34,551 nucleotides of DNA from Thauera linaloolentis 47Lol = DSM 12138. GTDB lineage: Bacteria; Pseudomonadota; Gammaproteobacteria; Burkholderiales; Rhodocyclaceae. The notes under the pieces were generated by a model. It saw only the letters and a program-made list of their open reading frames with translations. It was not told the DNA's origin and made no database searches. Where the stretch lies: contig NZ_AMXE01000042.1 in NCBI RefSeq assembly GCF_000310205.1, positions 1 to 34,551 of the forward strand. The letters run 5' to 3'. Shown here in pieces: positions 29,356 to 34,551 of this stretch; positions within the stretch are counted from its first letter, which is position 1; each line of letters opens with the position of its first letter. The position numbers were made by a program, and so were the translations under genes.

Positions 29356-31071
29356 TCATCGACTCCTTTCGTCTGCCCACTGCGCCGTCGCCGGCGAAGC
29401 CAGCACCAGCGGTATTGCCGCGCGGTGCCTAGTGCCGTCCCATCCTTCCAGCGTCAGCCACAGGTCGGCATCCGGGCGAACATCCGCGGGGATCTGGACA
29501 TTGGCGAAGCGCCGGTAAGGGCTGCCCGAAAACAGTTCCCCCGACGTACGCACGTCGCCACGCGGCCTGCCGACGCGCAGGTAGGCGGCCTTCACTTGCG
29601 GAATGCAGGCCTGGCACACGGCCAGAGTGAACACTTTGTCGTACTCGTCATCGTGGTGCTTGGGCGGTTCGACGCGCCATTCGCCCAGCGTCACCGACCA
29701 CGGCCCCACCTCGAATTCAGCCGCTACCCGCTGCCCCAGGCCCGTCTTGGCAGCGGGTTTCTCCTGCGCCAGATAGTGCGGTAGCCAGGCCACCGGCAGA
29801 ATCAGCAGCAGCGCGCTCAGGTGAAAGCGCCAGCGCTTCCACCAACGCGCGGGCGCATTGCCTTCGGGCGGCGCCAAGGACGCCGGCAACGGTGCATCGA
29901 TGCTTTCGTCACCCTCGCGCTGCCTGCCCTTCAATGCCGCCGCCGTCGCCTTGGCAGTGCGTTTCGTCCAGATCAGCAGGCCGGAGCCGACCATTGCGGT
30001 CAACAGCACACCGCAGACGAAATACACCAGTTTCAGGCCCAGGCCGACGAAATCGCCGGCATGCAAGGGACGCATCGATTGAGTGAAGATTTCCAGCCCG
30101 GAACGATTGGCGATGCTGCGCGCGAATTCCACCCGGCCGGAATAAGGGTTGATCCACACGCTTTCCGTCAGCAGTGGCCAGGAAGCCGCCTGGCCGACGA
30201 CGCGGATCGGACTGAAAGCGCTTTCGCCCAAGGAGAAAAACGACGCATCGACGTCGGGAAAGGTATCCCGCATGATTTGCGCCGCCCGGTCCAGCCCGAT
30301 GCGCGCCACCTGGCCGCCCGGCTGCGCCTGCGGCACATCGTCGCGAGAGAGGATCAGCGGCAGCGCCGGGCTGGTCGACGGCAATTCGATGTCCGCGTGT
30401 CTCAACACCCCTTGGATCAGGAACCACAGCCCGGTGACGGCCATGATCAGGATGAAGGGAATCGACCAGATGCCGGCCAGCCGGTGCAGGTCGCCCCAGA
30501 ACACGCGGCTGCCGCGGTCGATGCGCAGACGAGGACGAAAAAAACCGCGCCAGAAACGCTTGTAGACCACCAACCCGGTGACCAGCGATCCGAGCAATGG
30601 CAGGGACAACAGTGAAACCGCGTACCAGCCCGGACTGACGCCCTCCTTGAACGGTACCAGCAGCCAGCCGTGCAAGGCACGGATGAACTGCCGAAAGGAA
30701 AACCCCTCCGGCTCGCTGCCCTGGATGTGGCCGGTGTAAGGGTTGACGTAATGGTTGACCAGGCTGGTGTCGGGATACTCCGCCTGCACCGTCCACGCGA
30801 ACATCGACTTCACCGGGCGGGAAATGCGCCGCACCACGGCCTCGGGATGCTCGCGGGCAATGACGGCGAGGATGGCATCGTAGCCCAGCATCTCGGCATC
30901 GGCGGCGGGCGGATTGGCGCGCACCGCCGGATCGGCCAGCCAGACGATCTCTTGGCTGACAGTGGCGATGCTGCCGGTCAGGCAGACGAAGAACAGGAAA
31001 GCCCAGACGGGCAGCGCCAGCCAGCTATGGGCCAGAAACCACCAGCGGGCGGAGGATGGGGCTCGATTCAT
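29356..31071 (-). CDS. PepSY-associated membrane protein with extra C-terminal domain
   Basis: Inner-membrane protein of 571 aa. The PepSY-TM architecture is clear: an N-terminal helix (about 10-40), PepSY-like periplasmic repeats (HVNPYTGHI-type motif in VNHYVNPYTGHIQG; second copy VWINPYSGRVEFA), conserved histidines in IRALHGWLL, GDLHRLAGIWS and MRPLHAGDFVG, and further helices near 150, 205 and 345. Proteins of this kind accompany TonB-dependent siderophore receptors and are thought to reduce ferric-siderophores. Unlike most, it continues after a last helix (about 415-435) into a region of roughly 135 residues containing CQAC (C486, C489). The gene sits between the receptor and a small periplasmic protein. 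Confidence 0.87.
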   Translation of the reverse strand: MNRAPSSARWWFLAHSWLALPVWAFLFFVCLTGSIATVSQEIVWLADPAVRANPPAADAEMLGYDAILAVIAREHPEAVVRRISRPVKSMFAWTVQAEYPDTSLVNHYVNPYTGHIQGSEPEGFSFRQFIRALHGWLLVPFKEGVSPGWYAVSLLSLPLLGSLVTGLVVYKRFWRGFFRPRLRIDRGSRVFWGDLHRLAGIWSIPFILIMAVTGLWFLIQGVLRHADIELPSTSPALPLILSRDDVPQAQPGGQVARIGLDRAAQIMRDTFPDVDASFFSLGESAFSPIRVVGQAASWPLLTESVWINPYSGRVEFARSIANRSGLEIFTQSMRPLHAGDFVGLGLKLVYFVCGVLLTAMVGSGLLIWTKRTAKATAAALKGRQREGDESIDAPLPASLAPPEGNAPARWWKRWRFHLSALLLILPVAWLPHYLAQEKPAAKTGLGQRVAAEFEVGPWSVTLGEWRVEPPKHHDDEYDKVFTLAVCQACIPQVKAAYLRVGRPRGDVRTSGELFSGSPYRRFANVQIPADVRPDADLWLTLEGWDGTRHRAAIPLVLASPATAQWADERSR

Positions 31072-31087
31072 GGGAAGACCATTGGTG

Positions 31088-31123
31088 CTCGAGCCGGGGC
31101 ATTGCCGATGCCCCGGCTTCGAG
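31088..31123 (-). repeat. Long intercistronic hairpin between receptor and PepSY genes
   Basis: GCCGGGGCAT (31093-31102) pairs with ATGCCCCGGC (31108-31117) around a 5-nt loop. The stem continues with CTCGA/TCGAG after one bulged T, giving 15 base pairs. It starts 20 nt after the receptor stop. No T-run follows, so it more likely stabilises the receptor mRNA 3' end or partly attenuates downstream genes than fully terminates. Confidence 0.65.
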
Positions 31124-31143
31124 TCAGGCGGATAGATGCGGGA

Positions 31144-33570
31144 TCAGAAACTGCCGCGCACGGTCAGCAGGAAATTGCGCGGCGCGCCGACGTAGTTGGT
31201 CGAGTAATTGCGGATGTACGAGTAGTAGTGCTTGTCGAACAGGTTGTCGATGTTCAGCGCGGCGGACCAGTTCTTGTCGATCTGATAGGCCACCCGGGCA
31301 TTCCAGATCGAATACCCATCCTGCAGCGTGACGATCTGGGTCGTCGTCAATGGGTATTCCTGTTTGCTGAGGTAATTGACCCCGGCGCCGATGCGCCATT
31401 GGCTCAAGCCGCCGGGCAGTTGCCAGTCCGACCAGACGCGCAGGATGTGTTTGGGGTCCCAGTTGAACGGCTTGCCGACTTGGGCCGGAGTGGTATCGTT
31501 TTCCAGGTACTTGTTGCGGTTATAGGTGTAGCCCCCGCTGATTTGCCAATCCTTGGTCAGATGGCCGTGTGCTTCCAGGTCGAACCCTTCGCTGCGGACT
31601 TCCCCCGCGGCCCTGGAGCACCATTCAGCCCCGGTGCTGCCGCAGATCCGGGGCGCGTCGTAGTCCAGGACGCCCCGGTTCTCCTGGTCGATGCGGTAGA
31701 CGGCCAGGGAGGCGTTCAACGCGCCGTCGAACAGTTCGCCCTTGATCCCGGCTTCATAGTTGGTGCCGACGATGGGTTTCAGGACCTGGAAATTGACGTC
31801 GGTCACGCTTTGCGGCTGGAAGATGTCCGCATAGCTCGCATACACTGACCACTGCGGCGTCAGGGCATAGACGGCACCGAGGTAGGGGGTGAACACGCCG
31901 TCTTCCTTCATGCGGGTGCTCGCGGTGAAATTCGGCACGTTGGCATACTCGTACCAGCTGGCCCGCCCCCCGAGAATGAGCGACAGGCGATCGGTCAGGC
32001 GGCTGCGCAGCATGCCGTAGATGCCCTTCTGCTCCGTGTCTTTGTCGGCATGCGCAATACGCGTCGGGGCTGTCGTGCCCAAGGGAGGAACATCGGGCCG
32101 GGGATCGAACACATCGTAGTTGTAGTGATTGCGGTACTGCACGTAGGCATCGTCGTGTTTGTGCCGGGCGTAGTTGGCGCCAAGCACGATTTCGTGATCG
32201 ATGCCCAGGCCCTCGAATTTGCCCGACAGGTTGGCGTCGAAGCTGACGTTCCTGCCTTTCAGGTCGAAGCTGTAGCCCAAACCGCTGACGGTGCCACCGC
32301 CGACGGGGACCGTTCCATTCGGCGTCGAGTTGATCGCCTCGTATTCTTCGTGGATATAGGAGCCCGCCATTTTCAGCTTCCAGTCGGCGCCGAAGCGGTG
32401 TTCCAGATCGAGCAGCAACTGGGTTTCCGTCCGCTTGGCGTCGTTCCAGCGCGCCCAGGGCTGGGCCGAACGGGGCAGGCCAAGTTCCCGGCCGTCGGCA
32501 TAGCGCGTGATGCCGTCGTAGATCAGGCGGTTGCCCTTGATCTTCGAGTGCAGAATCCCGACGCCGACCGTGGTGTCCGGAGACAGATCGAAATCGAGCG
32601 CCCCGTAGAAATTCAGGTTGCGCTCGTAGAGGGTGTCGATGAAGGAGCCCTTGTCCTCGTAATCCAGCACGGCCCGGCCGCGGACCTTGCCGTCCTGGTC
32701 GAGCCTGCCGCCGGCATCCAGGCGGGCGCCGTAGTTGTCCCACGATCCGACCCGGCCCTCGACATTGAAGGCGGTCTCGGCCAGGCCGCGCTTGCGCACC
32801 AGGTTGATCGCGCCGGAGGGTGTGCCGGCACCTTCGAGCAGGCCCTGCGCGCCGCGCAGCACTTCGACGCGATCCAGGTGGAAGGTGCTGGAAACGAAGG
32901 TATTGCCCAGCCCCCCTTCACGGTTCGTCGGAATGCCGTCGTACTGGACGTTGCCGGTGGCAAAGCCCCGCATGACGAAGTCGGTGCTGCCGCCGTAGCG
33001 TCTGAACAGGGTGACGCCGGGCGTGTTGGCCAGCACCTCGTCCAGCGTATCCAGCCCCTGGTCGTCCATCCGCTGCCGAGTCATCACGGTGATCGACTGC
33101 GGGATGTCCTTGAGCGCCTGCGCCCCCTTGAACAATGTCGAACCACGGACCGCGTAGGAGCCAGAGCCTTCGGTGGTAGCGTCATGCACCATCCCGGCAA
33201 TCACCCTGACCGGCGCCAGCACGGCTTCCCCCGACGCGCCACCGGCCCCGCGCCGCACAACCACCTCCTTGCCGTTGATCTCCGCCACCAGCCCGCTGCC
33301 CGCCAGCAGGCGGTCGAGGGCCTGGCGGGCCGTCATTTCGCCAGACAGGGCGGGGGCCTGCCGGCCGGCGATCACCTCGGGGCTCACCAGCAGTTGCAGT
33401 CCGGCCTGGTTGGCGAGCTGGTTGAGCGCGCTGCCGAGGGACTGCGCTTTCAGTGAAACCACTATGGAGGCGGACTCCTGGGCGTGGACCTGTGCCGTGG
33501 CGCCCATGACGGCGAATGCCAGGGCGCAGGCCACGCCCAGCGGAGCGGAATGGAAACGGCGGTGGAACAT
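31144..33570 (-). CDS. TonB-dependent siderophore receptor with STN signalling domain (FpvA/FhuE/FecA type)
   Basis: Outer-membrane receptor of 808 aa. A signal peptide (1-30, VHA/Q) is followed by an STN signalling domain (about 34-107: ASIVVSLKAQSLGSALNQL, ARQALDRLLAGSGL). The plug comes next (IPQSITVMTRQRMDD, LDEVLANTPGVTLFRRYGG, DFVMRGFATGNVQYDGIP), then a 22-stranded barrel ending in the canonical FLLTVRGSF. STN-bearing receptors signal through a FecR-type anti-sigma regulator, and such a gene lies directly upstream. The ATG at 33570 has AAGGAGG about 8 nt upstream; an 83-residue in-frame extension is rejected. Ligand is probably a ferric-siderophore of the hydroxamate or pyoverdine class, not determinable here. 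Confidence 0.94.
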   Translation of the reverse strand: MFHRRFHSAPLGVACALAFAVMGATAQVHAQESASIVVSLKAQSLGSALNQLANQAGLQLLVSPEVIAGRQAPALSGEMTARQALDRLLAGSGLVAEINGKEVVVRRGAGGASGEAVLAPVRVIAGMVHDATTEGSGSYAVRGSTLFKGAQALKDIPQSITVMTRQRMDDQGLDTLDEVLANTPGVTLFRRYGGSTDFVMRGFATGNVQYDGIPTNREGGLGNTFVSSTFHLDRVEVLRGAQGLLEGAGTPSGAINLVRKRGLAETAFNVEGRVGSWDNYGARLDAGGRLDQDGKVRGRAVLDYEDKGSFIDTLYERNLNFYGALDFDLSPDTTVGVGILHSKIKGNRLIYDGITRYADGRELGLPRSAQPWARWNDAKRTETQLLLDLEHRFGADWKLKMAGSYIHEEYEAINSTPNGTVPVGGGTVSGLGYSFDLKGRNVSFDANLSGKFEGLGIDHEIVLGANYARHKHDDAYVQYRNHYNYDVFDPRPDVPPLGTTAPTRIAHADKDTEQKGIYGMLRSRLTDRLSLILGGRASWYEYANVPNFTASTRMKEDGVFTPYLGAVYALTPQWSVYASYADIFQPQSVTDVNFQVLKPIVGTNYEAGIKGELFDGALNASLAVYRIDQENRGVLDYDAPRICGSTGAEWCSRAAGEVRSEGFDLEAHGHLTKDWQISGGYTYNRNKYLENDTTPAQVGKPFNWDPKHILRVWSDWQLPGGLSQWRIGAGVNYLSKQEYPLTTTQIVTLQDGYSIWNARVAYQIDKNWSAALNIDNLFDKHYYSYIRNYSTNYVGAPRNFLLTVRGSF

Positions 33571-33589
33571 GGGGTACGGCCTCCTTGAT

Positions 33590-33608
33590 GGTATTGAGAA
33601 TTGTTCCC
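33590..33608 (-). promoter_or_regulatory. Candidate Fur box before the siderophore receptor
   Basis: GGTATTGAGAATTGTTCCC matches the classical 19-bp Fur consensus form GATAATGAGAATCATTATC at 13 of 19 positions, including the TGAGAAT core. It lies 19 bp upstream of the receptor start codon. Iron-dependent repression would be expected for this gene. The match is by eye. Confidence 0.45.
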
Positions 33609-33697
33609 GAACCCAAAGAAGACGCACCAGCCCCGGATGTGTTGAGGTCCCAGGTATTTTTTTCGCGGGCCGCGTCTTGCGCATGCCCGGAGGCGCG

Positions 33698-34551
33698 CTA
33701 CTCCCGCCCCTTGCCGACGATTTCCGCCCGCCCGTCGGCCAGTCGCCGCAGGCGCACGGGCAGCACGCGCGGAAGCGCGCGAGCGAAGGCATCCTGTTCG
33801 CGCCAGGCGAAACTGCCATGCACGCGCAGGGCAGCCACGGCCGGGTCGCGCACGACGAGACTCACCGGGCCGTAGCGCTCGAATTCAGCCAGTGCCTGGC
33901 CGAGGGTGGCATCGGCGAAATCGATGCGGCCATGGCGCCAGGCGGCGGGTTCGCCGTCCGGTGCCCGGACAGCGGCGCCCAGATGCCCTTGCGCATCAGC
34001 GGCGACGGATTGCCCGGCGCCGAGTTCGATCGCTTCGGCGACCTGGAACAGCGTGGCCGGCCCGCCACTGCGAACGACCGCCACGCGCCCTTCTTCGACG
34101 CTGACGTACACACCCTGGCCGAACATGCCGCCAGCAGCATGGCGGACGGAGAAGCGGGTGCCAACCACGGTGATGCGCAGCGCGCCGGCCAGCACGTGGA
34201 AGGGGCGTCCGGCGTCGGCACGCACGTCGAACATGGCCTGCCCGCCGCTCAGGCGCACTTCGCGGCCGCCGCGGTAATAGGCGATCTCGGCCTGGGTCGC
34301 CGTATCCAGCCAGAGGGTGCTGCCATCCGGCAGCACGACTTCGCGGGTGGAGCCGCGCGCGGTTGAGAAACGCTGTTCGTGGAGCGGCCAGCGCTGCCAG
34401 GCCGCCCAACCCAGCCAACCGCCGGCCAGCCCGGTCACGGCCAGCGCCGCCGGTGCGAAGCGCGGCAGGCCAAGCAGCCAGGCGCGGCGCCCGGCCGATT
34501 CGGGCGGGGCCGGCGGCGCACACCCCTCGCCGCGGGCAGGCTGCGGAGCAA
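33698..34551 (-). CDS. FecR-family anti-sigma/sigma-regulator, N-terminus beyond the window
   Basis: Iron-uptake signalling protein; the last 284 or so residues are in the window and the frame remains open to the edge, so the cytoplasmic FecR N-terminal domain is missing. A membrane helix is visible (LGLPRFAPAALAVTGLAGG, followed by LGWAAW). It is followed by the periplasmic FecR domain (GSTREVVLPDGSTLWLDTAT, VRLSGGQAMFDV, FHVLAGALRITVVGTRFSVR). A C-terminal part resembles an STN-type fold (IDFADATLGQALAEFERYG). It would receive the signal from the STN domain of the receptor and control a FecI-type sigma factor, probably encoded just to the right. It stops at 33698, 127 bp before the receptor. 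Confidence 0.9.
   Translation of the reverse strand, partial: APQPARGEGCAPPAPPESAGRRAWLLGLPRFAPAALAVTGLAGGWLGWAAWQRWPLHEQRFSTARGSTREVVLPDGSTLWLDTATQAEIAYYRGGREVRLSGGQAMFDVRADAGRPFHVLAGALRITVVGTRFSVRHAAGGMFGQGVYVSVEEGRVAVVRSGGPATLFQVAEAIELGAGQSVAADAQGHLGAAVRAPDGEPAAWRHGRIDFADATLGQALAEFERYGPVSLVVRDPAVAALRVHGSFAWREQDAFARALPRVLPVRLRRLADGRAEIVGKGRE

Overview
The window looks like chromosomal DNA of a high-GC betaproteobacterium, most plausibly a Rhodocyclales member of the Azoarcus/Thauera/Aromatoleum kind. This is inferred from codon usage, gene families and a complete System I (Ccm) cytochrome c maturation cluster; no rRNA or other marker gene confirms it. Genes are densely packed and almost all lie on the minus strand. 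No tRNA, rRNA, insertion sequence, CRISPR array or phage gene was seen, and no stretch over 300 bases lacks a gene.

Layout from left to right. (1) 131-4257: a two-gene RND efflux pump (permease plus lipoprotein adaptor) with no outer-membrane channel gene in view. (2) 4417-7566: D-alanine catabolism, with an Lrp/DadR-type regulator divergent from dadA and dadX; a 19-nt perfect palindrome sits between the divergent genes. (3) 7609-14757: ccmABCDEFGHI in one tightly overlapping minus-strand operon. (4) 14910-19334: electron-transfer module 1, comprising a monoheme cytochrome c, a decaheme MtrA-like cytochrome, an MtrB/PioB-like outer-membrane barrel and a membrane cytochrome b. (5) 19525-22309: a sensor kinase and NarL-type response regulator. 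(6) 22424-27546: electron-transfer module 2, comprising a second decaheme MtrA-like cytochrome, a second and larger MtrB-like barrel and two diheme c4-type cytochromes. (7) 27753-28805: a cysteine-rich AraC-type regulator. (8) 29037-34551: an iron-siderophore uptake locus with FecR (cut by the window end), an STN-domain TonB-dependent receptor, a PepSY transmembrane protein and a small periplasmic protein.

The centre of interest is the block 14910-27546, with two different porin-cytochrome conduits, each able in principle to carry electrons across the outer membrane. Neither has an adjacent MtrC/OmcA-type surface cytochrome or a CymA-type tetraheme quinol dehydrogenase. Module 1 instead has a cytochrome b and a monoheme cytochrome lacking any plausible axial methionine. 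Module 2 has two diheme cytochromes that keep candidate axial methionines. This contrast suggests, as inference only, a low-potential outward (reductive) path and a high-potential inward (oxidative) path, both served by the neighbouring Ccm machinery, which would have to attach 25 c-type hemes for this block alone. A candidate inverted heptad site and several perfect palindromes lie in the promoter regions and may link the local regulators to these operons.
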